The notes under the pieces were generated by a model. The model was given only the letters and a program-made list of their open reading frames with translations. It ran no database searches and was not told where the DNA came from. The translations under genes and the position numbers were made by a program. A stretch of 64,000 nucleotides of DNA, from positions 3,646,611 through 3,710,610 of the forward strand of contig NZ_LT629781.1 of the NCBI RefSeq assembly GCF_900105685.1, read 5' to 3'. Positions 1 through 8,525 of the stretch are shown here, in pieces (position 1 is the stretch's first letter; each line of letters begins with the position of its first letter). The stretch comes from Verrucomicrobium sp. GAS474 (lineage in GTDB: Bacteria; Verrucomicrobiota; Verrucomicrobiia; Methylacidiphilales; GAS474).

Positions 1-37
1 TAATGCCGATCATCTTAGTCTCGATCCTCAGTCTGCT

Positions 38-1318
38 TCACGTTGTTTTACCAGATTGAACCCAACCACGCAGCAAGAGAGTGTCAACCTTTTCCCCCAC
101 GTCCCGGCTGAGCCGGAGCGTCGGCTTCTCCACGTAAAGATAGCCCAACCAGGCTACCAGGAGCGCGGAGAGCAAAAAGAACGGGAAAACGGCCAGGGCC
201 GTGACCGTCCCGCCCGGCAGGAGAGGGCGGAGCTCCAGGTAGCCTCCGGCCCCGACGAGGAAAAGAACCGGGGCATGGGTCAGATAGAGCGGGAAGGAGA
301 TCTTCCCGAGGAAGCCGAAGCGATTCAATACGGCCTGCATCCGGGAGGAAGCCAATGCGACGCTGACCAAGAGAACCGCCCCGATTCCCCGCCAGAAGAG
401 GGCCGCATCGATCGGAGGGAAGAAATGGGGGATGGAGAAGAACCGGCCCAGGTCGAAGAGGAGGAAGCGATAACCCGCGCCCGGATCGGCGGTCGAGGGG
501 AAGGAGAGAAGATAAAGGGCGAGAACGAAGAGCGCGATCCGCCGCGCCGCATGGCCGAAGAGCGGGAGCGACGCAAAACGGCAGGAGCGGGAAGCAAGGC
601 CGAGCCACGTCCCCACCAGCATGAAGAAGACGCTGTAGCCGAACCACGCCACCGTCAGGAGCCCCAGGAAAAGCATCCCCGCCCGGGCGGAGCGGCGGAA
701 GAGGAGCATGACGGCGAGGATCATGACCGAGCCGAAGAACTCGGTCGGCATCGTCCAGAGGACGCCGCCGAGGTATTGGTGGGGATCGTCGCGCTTGAAG
801 AAGGCGTTGAAGAAGGCCTCGCGCAGGAGTTCCCCGACGCCCAGGTGGGGGATGACCCGGTCGGTCCCTCCCTGGTAGGGCGAGTGCGATTGGGCGAGGA
901 TCGTCCCGGCGAAGTCGAGATTCAGCGCGATCAGGAGCCAACCGAAGAGGCAGGCGCAGAAGACAACCCCGGCCAGCCGGACATAGCGCCGCGCCAACGC
1001 CCCGAGGAAGGTCGGCGCTCCGTAAAAGGCGGAGACTAGGACGTAGCCGCTGAGGACGAAGAAGACCTCGACCATCCCGCTCCCCTGATAGAGGAGATTG
1101 AACGGGGTGACGGCGATCCCCGGCTCGAACCCGAGCCGGGAGGTCGCCGCCGTCCCCTCGATCAACCCCCAATCGAAGAGGCAAAAAAAGTGGTGGAACA
1201 CCACCACGACGGCAGCGATGCCGCGCAGGGCATCGAGGTAGACCATGCGCCCCCCGGCTCCGGAGCCCGCTCCCTTTTCCTTCGGCAAGGGCGAAGGCAG
1301 GGGCTCGGGAACATTCAT
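38..1318 (-). CDS. Acyltransferase family 3 membrane protein
   Basis: An integral membrane acyltransferase of about 426 residues, of the type that O-acylates cell-surface or exported glycans. The diagnostic N-terminal block LDALRGIAAVVVVFHHFF, with its Arg-Gly and paired His, begins the first membrane segment; about ten hydrophobic segments follow and the protein ends with the usual short loop containing YVEKP. I chose the ATG at 1318: the frame stays open upstream to 1366 but that would overlap hisB, whereas 1318 leaves 20 bp after the hisB stop. It is the last gene of the minus-strand array and may be read through from hisB. The substrate cannot be told from sequence. Confidence 0.85.
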   Translation of the reverse strand: MNVPEPLPSPLPKEKGAGSGAGGRMVYLDALRGIAAVVVVFHHFFCLFDWGLIEGTAATSRLGFEPGIAVTPFNLLYQGSGMVEVFFVLSGYVLVSAFYGAPTFLGALARRYVRLAGVVFCACLFGWLLIALNLDFAGTILAQSHSPYQGGTDRVIPHLGVGELLREAFFNAFFKRDDPHQYLGGVLWTMPTEFFGSVMILAVMLLFRRSARAGMLFLGLLTVAWFGYSVFFMLVGTWLGLASRSCRFASLPLFGHAARRIALFVLALYLLSFPSTADPGAGYRFLLFDLGRFFSIPHFFPPIDAALFWRGIGAVLLVSVALASSRMQAVLNRFGFLGKISFPLYLTHAPVLFLVGAGGYLELRPLLPGGTVTALAVFPFFLLSALLVAWLGYLYVEKPTLRLSRDVGEKVDTLLLRGWVQSGKTT

Positions 1319-1337
1319 GGCCGTCCGGGAAACGGAA

Positions 1338-1970
1338 TCAGAGCGTACCCTTGGTGCTGGGGACACCCTTCACGCGGGGATCACGGGACATCGCGACGTC
1401 GAGGGCCTTGGCCAGCCCCTTGAAGACGCCCTCGATGAGGTGGTGGACTTCCGAGGTGTAGAGGACCTCGACATGGAGAGTGAGGCCCGCGTGCTGGGCG
1501 AGGCCGCGGAGGAATTCCTCGGTGAGCTGCGCGGGGAAATCGCCCGCCTTGAGGCGGATGAGGGGGGCGTTCTTCGGCACCTTGAAGACGACGAGGGGGC
1601 GGCCGCTGAAATCGAGGGCGACGCGGACGAGGGTCTCGTCCATCGGGAGGTAGAAGAAGCCGTAGCGGCGGATGCCGGAGCGATCGCCCAGCGCCTTGTT
1701 GATCGCCTGGCCGAGGGCGATGCCGGTGTCCTCGACAGTGTGATGGAAGTCGACCTCGATGTCGCCCTTCACGTGGAGGTCGAGGTCGATCACGGCATGC
1801 TTCGCCAGGAGCGTCAGCATGTGGTCGAAGAACGGGACGCCGGTGGAAATCTTCGATTTACCCGAGCCGTCGAGGTCGAGGGAGAGGCGGATGTCGGTCT
1901 CGGCTGTCTTCCGGGTGAGGGAAGCGCGGCGGGACGGCTTGGAAGGACGGGCGGGGGCTTTCTTGCTCAT
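1338..1970 (-). CDS. hisB: Imidazoleglycerol-phosphate dehydratase
   Basis: Catalyses the sixth step of histidine synthesis, dehydrating imidazole glycerol phosphate to imidazole acetol phosphate. The 210-residue protein is the single-domain form without the histidinol-phosphatase domain of enteric HisB. The Mn-binding signatures are clear: FFDHML, DFHHTVEDTGIALGQA, and the C-terminal repeat with EVHHLIEGVFKGLA. A basic extension of about 20 residues (KKAPARPSKPSRRA) precedes the conserved domain. hisD lies upstream on the same strand, but an unrelated low-GC gene separates the two and hisB has its own promoter-like sequence 10 nt before the ATG. Confidence 0.96.
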   Translation of the reverse strand: MSKKAPARPSKPSRRASLTRKTAETDIRLSLDLDGSGKSKISTGVPFFDHMLTLLAKHAVIDLDLHVKGDIEVDFHHTVEDTGIALGQAINKALGDRSGIRRYGFFYLPMDETLVRVALDFSGRPLVVFKVPKNAPLIRLKAGDFPAQLTEEFLRGLAQHAGLTLHVEVLYTSEVHHLIEGVFKGLAKALDVAMSRDPRVKGVPSTKGTL

Positions 1971-1980
1971 GGACGGGAGG

Positions 1981-2009
1981 AGACTAAGCGCCCCTCAGAC
2001 TCTTTGCAA
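1981..2009 (-). promoter_or_regulatory. Putative hisB promoter, near-leaderless
   Basis: Read on the minus strand: -35 TTGCAA (2004-2009), 17-bp spacer, -10 TAGTCT (1981-1986), then only 10 nt to the hisB ATG. No Shine-Dalgarno sequence fits in the predicted 3-4 nt leader. Inferred from sequence only. Confidence 0.5.
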
Positions 2010-2042
2010 TCACAGGCCATGAAACGACGATCTTAACCGACA

Positions 2043-2567
2043 TCATTTCCCCACTAACGGATCGGACATAAAATGAAGCCGTGAGAACTTCTTAAAATCC
2101 TCTTCCTTAAAGCCAAGCAAGATCATGATTTGCCGCACATTGAATGGAATGCTTTCAATAGGGAAATGTCTTGAAAGTATCGCATCCCCCTCTCGAACCC
2201 GTACCGCAATGATCTGATTGGAAGAGATCGGCATAACCTTGGACTGATCGAGGGCCTTGAGCAACTTGAGACATTCCGCAGCCTTATTACTGCTGTCTAA
2301 CTCAGGACCCTTGCCGCCTTGAACTGCCCAATCCCATATAAATCGAGTGAACCCAACATTTTCCTTCGACATCCAAAAAACATAGATCGTGTACCCCGCC
2401 TCAGTCGCCCCCTTGTCATCAACGGCAAAGCTGACTTCAACAAGATTGGTTGCTGTCACCAGAGTAGAACGAGCCGGGTCTTCCCATAAAAAACGGGGCT
2501 CATCGGCCAGCACGCCATTACAGCCGAAACAAAGGATAAGGAAGTAGACGAACTTCATCGTGGTCAC
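2043..2567 (-). CDS. Low-GC orphan secreted protein of unknown function
   Basis: I do not recognise this 174-residue protein. It begins with a plausible signal peptide (KFVYFLILCFGCNGVLADE, likely cut after ALA-like VLA), so it is probably exported. The rest is soluble, with aromatic-rich stretches such as YTIYVFWMSKENVGF and a short basic C-terminus. The GTG at 2567 is preceded by AAGGTG at good spacing; an ATG at 2558 is an alternative. Base composition is clearly more AT-rich and codon use less biased than the neighbours, and it sits between hisD and hisB, so recent acquisition is likely. Confidence 0.65.
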   Translation of the reverse strand: MTTMKFVYFLILCFGCNGVLADEPRFLWEDPARSTLVTATNLVEVSFAVDDKGATEAGYTIYVFWMSKENVGFTRFIWDWAVQGGKGPELDSSNKAAECLKLLKALDQSKVMPISSNQIIAVRVREGDAILSRHFPIESIPFNVRQIMILLGFKEEDFKKFSRLHFMSDPLVGK

Positions 2568-2588
2568 ATCACCACCTTATTCGCGCAA

Positions 2589-3887
2589 TCACTTCCGAAT
2601 CTCGGCGGAGCGGGCGTGGGCCTCGAGCTGTTCCAGGCGGGCGAGGGCGGCGATGAGGGGGGCAGCTTTGCGGATCGCGGCCTTGCTGTATTCGATGTGG
2701 CTGACCCGCTTGTAGAACTGGTCGATGGTCAATCCGGCGAACGACTTGCCCGCGCCGCCGGTCGGCAGGGTGTGGCTGGGGCCGGAGAGGTAATCGCCTG
2801 CAGCGACGGGGGAGTTCTCCCCGATGAAGACGGCCCCGGCGTTCCGGATCTTCGGCGCGAGGGCGGCGGCCTTCTTGACGAAGAGGGAGAGATGCTCAGG
2901 CGCATAAGCCTCCGCGAGGGCGACGGCCTCGGCGAGGGTCTGGGTGCGGACGAAGAGGGCGTTCCGCGCCAGGACGGCATCGAGGAAGTTCCGCCGAGGG
3001 AGGAGCGGGAGCTGCCGTTCGATCGCCGCCACCACGCCGGAGAGGAGCTTGTCCGAGGGGGTGAAGAAGACGATGCGGCTGTGGGAGCCGTGCTCGGCCT
3101 GGGCAAGGAGGTCGGCGGCGATGAAGTCGGCGCGGGCCGGCTCCTCCGCGACGACGGCGATCTCGCTCGGTCCCGGGAGGAGGTCGACGGCGACGGCGCC
3201 GATGACCTGCCGCTTCGCCTCGACGACGAAGCCGTTGCCGGGGCCGAAGATCTTCTCGACGCGGGCGATGGTCTTCGTCCCGTAGGCGAGGGCGGCGATG
3301 GCGTGGGCTCCGCCGACCTGGTAGATCTCCGTCGCGCCCGAGGCGCGGAGGGCGTAGTGGAGGTGCTTGTTCACCGGGGGCGGCGTGCAGACGACGATCT
3401 CCTTCACCCCGGCCGCCTTGGCGATGCCGACGGTCATGAGGGCGGTGGAGACGAGGGGGGCGGTGCCGCCGGGGACGTAGATGCCGACGCGCTGGAAGGG
3501 ATGGTAGACCTCGCCGACGCGGGCCCCTTCCTGGTTGCGGAGGGTCCGGTTCTTCGGGATGCCGCCCTTGGAGAAGGCGACGATGTTCTTCAGCGAGTAG
3601 GCGCAGAGGCGGACGACCTCGGCGGAGACCTTCGGGGCGGGACCGGAAAGGCGGAGGGTGCGCGGGGTGAGGACGACGTTGTCGAACTTCCGCGTCAGGT
3701 TGACGAGGCCCGCGTCGCCCTCGGCGCGGATGCGGCCGATGATCTCGGCGACGGCGAGGGAGAGGCTCCGCTCGGGCTCGGCGAAGCGGTTCAGGGAGCG
3801 GAGCTCCGAGGCGTCCTTCGGGTTGCGCGTGTCGAGGAGGCGGAAGGGAATCGCGTCGATTCCGGTTCCGATGCGGGCTTTGCTCAT
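2589..3887 (-). CDS. hisD: Histidinol dehydrogenase
   Basis: Carries out the last two steps of histidine synthesis, NAD-dependent oxidation of histidinol to histidine through the aldehyde. The 432-residue length fits the family. Family motifs are present in order: VGIYVPGGTAPLVSTALM, the substrate/zinc stretch AEHGSHSRIVF, the catalytic-loop YAPEHLSLF and the C-terminal SGPSHTLPTGGAGK. An ATG at 3887 has AGGAAGGA four nt upstream and is preferred over the in-frame ATG-like start at 3917. It precedes the orphan gene and hisB and follows guaA on the same strand. Confidence 0.96.
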   Translation of the reverse strand: MSKARIGTGIDAIPFRLLDTRNPKDASELRSLNRFAEPERSLSLAVAEIIGRIRAEGDAGLVNLTRKFDNVVLTPRTLRLSGPAPKVSAEVVRLCAYSLKNIVAFSKGGIPKNRTLRNQEGARVGEVYHPFQRVGIYVPGGTAPLVSTALMTVGIAKAAGVKEIVVCTPPPVNKHLHYALRASGATEIYQVGGAHAIAALAYGTKTIARVEKIFGPGNGFVVEAKRQVIGAVAVDLLPGPSEIAVVAEEPARADFIAADLLAQAEHGSHSRIVFFTPSDKLLSGVVAAIERQLPLLPRRNFLDAVLARNALFVRTQTLAEAVALAEAYAPEHLSLFVKKAAALAPKIRNAGAVFIGENSPVAAGDYLSGPSHTLPTGGAGKSFAGLTIDQFYKRVSHIEYSKAAIRKAAPLIAALARLEQLEAHARSAEIRK

Positions 3888-3953
3888 GGGTTCCTTCCTG
3901 GGTGCTTCACTGGACAAGACAAGCCCGTCGGGAGATCGGGCGGGGACGCCGCC

Positions 3954-5492
3954 CTACTCCCATTCGATCGTGGCGGGCGGCTTGGAGGAAATGTCGTAGG
4001 CGACGCGGTTCACGCCGCGGACCTCGTTGATGATCCGGCTCGAGATCCGGCCGAGGAGGTCGTGGGGCAGGTGGACCCAGTTCGCGGTCATCCCGTCCTG
4101 GCTCTGGACGACACGGACGACGACGGTGTAGTCGTAGGTCCGCTCGTCGCCCATGACGCCGACGCTGCGGCAGGGAAGGAGGACGGCGAAGGCCTGCCAG
4201 ACCTTCTCGTACCAGCCGCTCGACTTCATCTCCTGGATGACGATGGCGTCGGCCTCTCGGAGAATGTCGAGGTTCCGCTTCTCGATGGGGGCGAGGCAGC
4301 GGACGCCGAGGCCGGGGCCGGGGAAGGGATGGCGCCAGACGATCTCCTTCGGGAGGCCGAGCTTGTCGCCGACTTCGCGGACCTCGTCCTTGAAGAGCTG
4401 CCGGAGCGGCTCGACGAGCTTGAACTTCATGTCCTTCGGGAGGCCGCCGACGTTGTGGTGGCTCTTGATGAGGGCGGCGGGGTTGCCCGCGATGGCGACG
4501 CTCTCGATGACGTCGGGGTAGAGGGTCCCCTGGGCGAGGAACTTCGCCTGGCCGACCTTTTTCTTGGCCTGCTCGAAGACGCGGATGAACTCGCCGCCGA
4601 TGATCTTCCGCTTTTTCTCGGGATCGGTGACCCCCTTGAGCTTCCGGAGGAAGACCGCCGAGGCGTCGACGGTGTGGAGCTTCAGCTTCAGGTGCTTGCC
4701 GAAGACTTCCTCGACCTTGGCGCGCTCGCCCTTCCGGAGGAGGCCGTTGTCGACGAAGATGCATTCGAGCTGCTTGCCGATCGCCTTGTGGATGAGGGCG
4801 GCGGCGACGGAGGAATCGACCCCGCCGGAGAGGCCGAGGATGACCTTCTCCTTGCCGACGGTCTTGCGGATCTCGGCGCAGGTCTGGTCGATGAAGGAGA
4901 CCATGGTCCAGTCGGGCTTCGCCTTGGCGACCTTCAGGACGAAGTTCGAGATGATCTTCTGCCCCTTCGGCGTGTGGACGACCTCGGGGTGGAACTGGAT
5001 GCCGTAGAGGTTCCTCTTTGCGTCGCCGATGGCGGCCTGGGGCGCGTTCGCGGTCTTGGCGAAGGTGACGAAGCCCTTGGGGAGCTTCGTGAGGTGGTCG
5101 CCGTGGCTGTTCCAGACGGCGATCTTCTTCGGCAATCCGGCGAAGAGGGCGCAGGGCTTCACGACCTCGATCTCGCCGTGGCCGTACTCGCGCCGGTCGC
5201 TCTTCTCGACCTCGCCGCCGAGGAACTTCCCCATCAGCTGGAGGCCGTAGCAGATGCCGAGGATCGGGATGCCGAGCTCGAAGATCCGGGCGTCGGGCAG
5301 GGGCGCGCCCTTGCCGTAGACGCTGGAGGGGCCGCCGGAGAGGATGATCCCGGCGGGCCGCAGCGAGGCGACGACCGAGGCCGGCGTGTCGAACCGCACG
5401 ATGTCCGAGTAGACGTGGAGCTCCCGGATACGCCGGGCGATGAGCTGGGTGTATTGGGAGCCGAAGTCGAGGATCAGAATGCGGGTCGACAT
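3954..5492 (-). CDS. guaA: GMP synthase (glutamine-hydrolysing)
   Basis: Converts XMP to GMP using glutamine and ATP. The 512-residue protein has both standard halves: an N-terminal class I glutamine amidotransferase with nucleophile Cys in [10 protein letters not shown] and the His/Glu of [11 protein letters not shown], then an ATP-pyrophosphatase domain with PP-loop [12 protein letters not shown], followed by the dimerisation domain ending in PPATIEWE, the normal GuaA C-terminus. It lies 40 bp downstream of guaB3 on the same strand, so the two genes for guanine nucleotide metabolism are probably co-transcribed. Confidence 0.97.
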   Translation of the reverse strand: MSTRILILDFGSQYTQLIARRIRELHVYSDIVRFDTPASVVASLRPAGIILSGGPSSVYGKGAPLPDARIFELGIPILGICYGLQLMGKFLGGEVEKSDRREYGHGEIEVVKPCALFAGLPKKIAVWNSHGDHLTKLPKGFVTFAKTANAPQAAIGDAKRNLYGIQFHPEVVHTPKGQKIISNFVLKVAKAKPDWTMVSFIDQTCAEIRKTVGKEKVILGLSGGVDSSVAAALIHKAIGKQLECIFVDNGLLRKGERAKVEEVFGKHLKLKLHTVDASAVFLRKLKGVTDPEKKRKIIGGEFIRVFEQAKKKVGQAKFLAQGTLYPDVIESVAIAGNPAALIKSHHNVGGLPKDMKFKLVEPLRQLFKDEVREVGDKLGLPKEIVWRHPFPGPGLGVRCLAPIEKRNLDILREADAIVIQEMKSSGWYEKVWQAFAVLLPCRSVGVMGDERTYDYTVVVRVVQSQDGMTANWVHLPHDLLGRISSRIINEVRGVNRVAYDISSKPPATIEWE

Positions 5493-5532
5493 GACGGGTG
5501 GGGCGCGGAGGTTAGGAGAGGACGGGAGCCAA

Positions 5533-6714
5533 TTACTTGGTGCCCATGCCGACCGACTGAACCATCTGGAAGAGCTTGCCCTCGGACTTGATCGAGGGGG
5601 CGATGATGATCTCGGTTTCCTGGAATTCGCGGATCGTGGCGGCGCCGACGTTGCCCATGCAGGTGGCGATCGCGCCGACCAGGTTCTGGGAGCCGTCGTC
5701 GACCGTCGCGGGGCCGAAGAGGATCTGCTTCACCGAGCCGGTGACGCCGACCTGGACGCGGGTGCCGCGGGGGAGGTTCGCGTGGGGCGTCGCCATGCCC
5801 CAATGGTTGCCGCGGCCGGGGGCTTCCTCGGCGCGGGCGAAGGCGGAGCCGACCATGACGGCGTCGGAGCCGGCCGCGAGGGCCTTGCAGACGTCGCCGC
5901 CCTTCGACATGCCGCCGTCGGTGATGATCGGGACGTAGCGGCCGGTCTTCTTGTGGTAGGCGTCGCGGGCCGCCGCGGAATCGACGGTCGCCGTGACCTG
6001 GGGAACCCCGAGGCCGAGGACGCCGCGCGAGGTGCAGGCCGCGCCCGGGCCGACGCCGATGAGGACGCCGGAGACGCCGTGCTGCATGAGCTCGAGGACG
6101 ACGTTGTAGGTCACCGCATTGCCGATGATGACGGGGGCCTTCATGTTCTTGCAGAACCCGGCGAGGTCGAGGGACTTGTACTCCGTCGAGACGTGGCGGA
6201 CGGTGCTGACCGTCGACTGGACGACGAAGACGTCGGCCCCGGCCTCCTGGGCGATCGCGCCGTAGCGGTCGGCCTTCTGGGGGATCGAGGAGACGGCGGC
6301 GAGGACGCCCGCGTCCTTCAGTTCCTTGATGCGGCGGGAGATGAGCTCCTCCTTGATGGGGGCGAGGTAGAGCTTCTGGATGAGCTCGGTGACGTTCGCC
6401 TTGTCGGCCTTGACGATTTCGTCGAGGACCTCGCGGGGGTTCTCGTAGCGGGTCTGGATGCCTTCGAGGTTGATGACGCCGAGGCCGCCGAGCTTGCCCA
6501 TCTCGATGCAGAAGCGGACGTCGGTGACGCCGTCCATCGCGCTGGCGATGATCGGGATCTTCAGCTTGATCGGGGCCGCGCCGTGGGGGCGGGGGATCTC
6601 GAAGGAGGTGTCGACCTCGTTCGGGTTGATCGTGACTTCTCCGGGGACCAAGGCGATTTCGTCGAAACCGTAGGTGACGCGGGCTTTTCTATTGCGGCCA
6701 ATCCACATTCCCAT
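5533..6714 (-). CDS. guaB3: GuaB3-type IMP dehydrogenase-related protein
   Basis: A 393-residue TIM-barrel protein of the IMPDH/GMP reductase superfamily without the CBS pair found inserted in classical IMPDH. The catalytic-Cys loop reads [20 protein letters not shown], and the C-terminal region has [18 protein letters not shown], typical of the GuaB3 branch known from actinobacteria and cyanobacteria. Members of this branch have been annotated as IMPDH paralogues, and at least one cyanobacterial protein has been described as a GMP reductase, so the direction of the reaction here is open. The adjacent guaA fits either a synthesis or a salvage/balance role. No classical guaB is in the window. 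Confidence 0.88.
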   Translation of the reverse strand: MGMWIGRNRKARVTYGFDEIALVPGEVTINPNEVDTSFEIPRPHGAAPIKLKIPIIASAMDGVTDVRFCIEMGKLGGLGVINLEGIQTRYENPREVLDEIVKADKANVTELIQKLYLAPIKEELISRRIKELKDAGVLAAVSSIPQKADRYGAIAQEAGADVFVVQSTVSTVRHVSTEYKSLDLAGFCKNMKAPVIIGNAVTYNVVLELMQHGVSGVLIGVGPGAACTSRGVLGLGVPQVTATVDSAAARDAYHKKTGRYVPIITDGGMSKGGDVCKALAAGSDAVMVGSAFARAEEAPGRGNHWGMATPHANLPRGTRVQVGVTGSVKQILFGPATVDDGSQNLVGAIATCMGNVGAATIREFQETEIIIAPSIKSEGKLFQMVQSVGMGTK

Positions 6715-6761
6715 AGTAGTAAATAGTTTAAGAGTTGGGGTTCGTTGCTGCTGTCGCGTTG

Positions 6762-7019
6762 CTATTTTTTAGAGGCCTCGGACGTCGGCAGACGTTCCAA
6801 ACGATGCGTCTCCTGCACTGCCCCGCAATGGGGACAACGGACCCGCAACAGGGGTTCCGCAAGGAGAATTGGCGCACCGCAGCAGCCGCACGCGAGGGGG
6901 GAGAACCCTGCTTTTTCCGAACGACGCTTTTGCCATCCAGAAAACAACCATGCGAGGGAAACGACTGCAAGAAAAACCGCAACGTAGACAAAAAAAACGG
7001 AGCTGAGAAAGAGCGTCAC
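6762..7019 (-). CDS. Small membrane protein with zinc ribbon
   Basis: An 85-residue protein not recognised as a named family. The N-terminus is one strong membrane helix (LFLSSVFFVYVAVFLAVVSL); the C-terminal half has a putative zinc ribbon, CGCCG then CPHCG, about 16 residues apart. The GTG start at 7019 overlaps the TGA of the upstream TonB-like gene (GTGA), a classic translational-coupling arrangement, which is the main reason to accept this non-ATG start. It would close the exb-tonB cassette; guaB3 follows 47 bp later. Orientation is probably ribbon in the cytoplasm, but that is inference. Confidence 0.62.
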   Translation of the reverse strand: MTLFLSSVFFVYVAVFLAVVSLAWLFSGWQKRRSEKAGFSPLACGCCGAPILLAEPLLRVRCPHCGAVQETHRLERLPTSEASKK

Positions 7020-7942
7020 GGCGTTTTCTCCGTTCCGGCGGAAGGAGTTGCGCCACCTCCCGATGCGTTTGCTGCGGCCGCGCCGCCCTTGGGGACGAAG
7101 CGCCAATAGACGGTGGCGTTCCCCCACGCGAGGGGGGCCGGAGCGTCGCCGGAAACGGGGGCGAAGCGGAGGCGGCGGGCCGAAAGGACCGCCGTGAGGT
7201 CGGTCTCCGAATTGCCGCAGCTTTCCTCGACGAGGACGTGGGAGACCTTCCCCTCCCCGTCGACGGCGAGGCGGAGGACGGTGACCCCGGCCTCGGGGAG
7301 GAGGTCCGAGGTGACGCCGGGGAGGACCCACTTCGCCGGGGCGCGGGAGGCGAAGGCCCCGTCCCAGCGGACCGAGGTCCCCGGGGCGGCGGGGGTGAAG
7401 GGGGAGAAGTTGTAGCGGAAGACCTGCTTCGGCCCGGCGACGGCGAGGGCGTCGGCCGCCCGCTGCGCGAGGGGAGGCAGGGTGTCGGGCAGGAGGCGGA
7501 CGTCGGGCTCGAGGGCGACGAGCGCCTGGGGGGCCGACGGCGTCGGGCCCCCGCCCCATCCGGGCTTCTCCCCGGCCCCGGCGGCGGTCGCGTCGGTCTC
7601 CCCGGAGGGATGGTAGCGCGCGGACCCTCCCCGGGCCTCCTCGGGGAGGGTCGTGACGTCGGGCGGGAAGACGACGAGGCTCGGGTCGTCGATCCGGCTC
7701 CAGAATCCGATGTCGGCGACGGTCGGCATGCGGGAGCCGCCGGGCGCGGGGGAATAGATCATCAGGCGCTGCCGGGAGGGGCTGATGACGGGGGACGACT
7801 CGGGATAGGCGACGCGGAGGGCGAGGAAGCCCGCCCCGTGGAGGACGAGCACGAGGAGGATCAGGATCCCCAACCGCCGCCGCTCTTCGGGAACGGCCTC
7901 CAGGGCCTCGCCGAGGAAGTGGAAATGTTTAGGGTCCCACAT
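7016..7942 (-). CDS. TonB-like energy transducer
   Basis: About 308 residues. A single N-terminal membrane helix (LGILILLVLVLHGAGFLALRV) is followed by a long periplasmic linker rich in Pro, Gly and Ala and a C-terminal domain with the TonB_C pattern: TVLRLAVDGEGKVSHVLVEESCG then LTAVLSARRLRFAPV. TonB proteins pass energy from ExbB/ExbD to outer-membrane receptors; exbB and exbD lie immediately upstream. The start is either ATG 7942, giving a 14-bp overlap with exbD, or GTG 7966. The gene overlaps the next one by 3 bp. Sequence similarity to TonB is weak outside these patterns, so the call rests partly on context. Confidence 0.7.
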   Translation of the reverse strand: MWDPKHFHFLGEALEAVPEERRRLGILILLVLVLHGAGFLALRVAYPESSPVISPSRQRLMIYSPAPGGSRMPTVADIGFWSRIDDPSLVVFPPDVTTLPEEARGGSARYHPSGETDATAAGAGEKPGWGGGPTPSAPQALVALEPDVRLLPDTLPPLAQRAADALAVAGPKQVFRYNFSPFTPAAPGTSVRWDGAFASRAPAKWVLPGVTSDLLPEAGVTVLRLAVDGEGKVSHVLVEESCGNSETDLTAVLSARRLRFAPVSGDAPAPLAWGNATVYWRFVPKGGAAAANASGGGATPSAGTEKTP

Positions 7943-8525
7943 TGGAGTTGGAAGCCGGGGCGGCACCTCCCCCCTTGGGCGCCTGGGAGGACGAGCCCCC
8001 GGCAGAGGCTCCCGCCCCCCCCGCGGGCGGCTGCGCGGCGAGGATCACGGCCCATTTCCGGGCCATGGCGAGGTTCATGACGTCGACGAGGAGGCCGTTC
8101 GGCACGGAGTGGTCGGCACGGATGAGGAGGGTCCGGCTTTCCATCCCCCGGGCTCCGCCGACGGCGTCGAGCCGGGCGGGGAGGTCGGCAAGGGTGAGGG
8201 CCTCGTCGTTGAAGAAGAGGAGCGCCTCGCCCGGCCCCATCAGCCCGGTCGCGGGGTCCCGCTTGTCGGGCCCGGCCAGGAGGGTGAGGATCGAACTCTG
8301 CGCCGGGGCGCCCATGACGAAGGGGCTGCGGGGGAGGTCGACCTTGATGCCGGGCTGGAGGACGAAGGCCGAGCCGAGGGCGAAGAAGATGAAGAGGAGG
8401 AGGATGACGTTGAGCAGCGGCGCGGCATCGACCGGGCCCCGCGCGTAGGCGTAGCGGCGCGGCAGGCGGAGCCCCGCGGAGGGGCTCGCATTGGAATTGG
8501 AATTCGCGCCCGGGCCGAGGCTCAT
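7929..8525 (-). CDS. exbD: ExbD/TolR-family biopolymer transport protein
   Basis: A 198-residue ExbD homologue: a short cytoplasmic tail, one membrane helix and a periplasmic domain with QPGIKVDLPRS after the helix. It works with ExbB as the stator that uses the proton gradient to energise TonB. The helix reads VDAAPLLNVILLLFIFF. In E. coli ExbD the matching segment is NVTPFIDVML, whose Asp25 is essential; here that position is Asn39 (codon AAC), while an Asp lies at residue 33, six residues earlier. The gene starts inside the exbB stop (ATGA overlap). A low-complexity Ala/Ser/Gly tail precedes the stop. Confidence 0.87.
   Translation of the reverse strand: MSLGPGANSNSNASPSAGLRLPRRYAYARGPVDAAPLLNVILLLFIFFALGSAFVLQPGIKVDLPRSPFVMGAPAQSSILTLLAGPDKRDPATGLMGPGEALLFFNDEALTLADLPARLDAVGGARGMESRTLLIRADHSVPNGLLVDVMNLAMARKWAVILAAQPPAGGAGASAGGSSSQAPKGGGAAPASNSNVGP

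Noticed and set aside
2616-5591. Very long plus-strand open frame opposite hisD and guaA
   Set aside because: It is antisense to two certain genes; high GC suppresses stop codons and the product is a low-complexity Asp/Glu/Gly/Arg/Val sequence. Similar antisense frames opposite purD, ileS and sdhA were rejected for the same reason.
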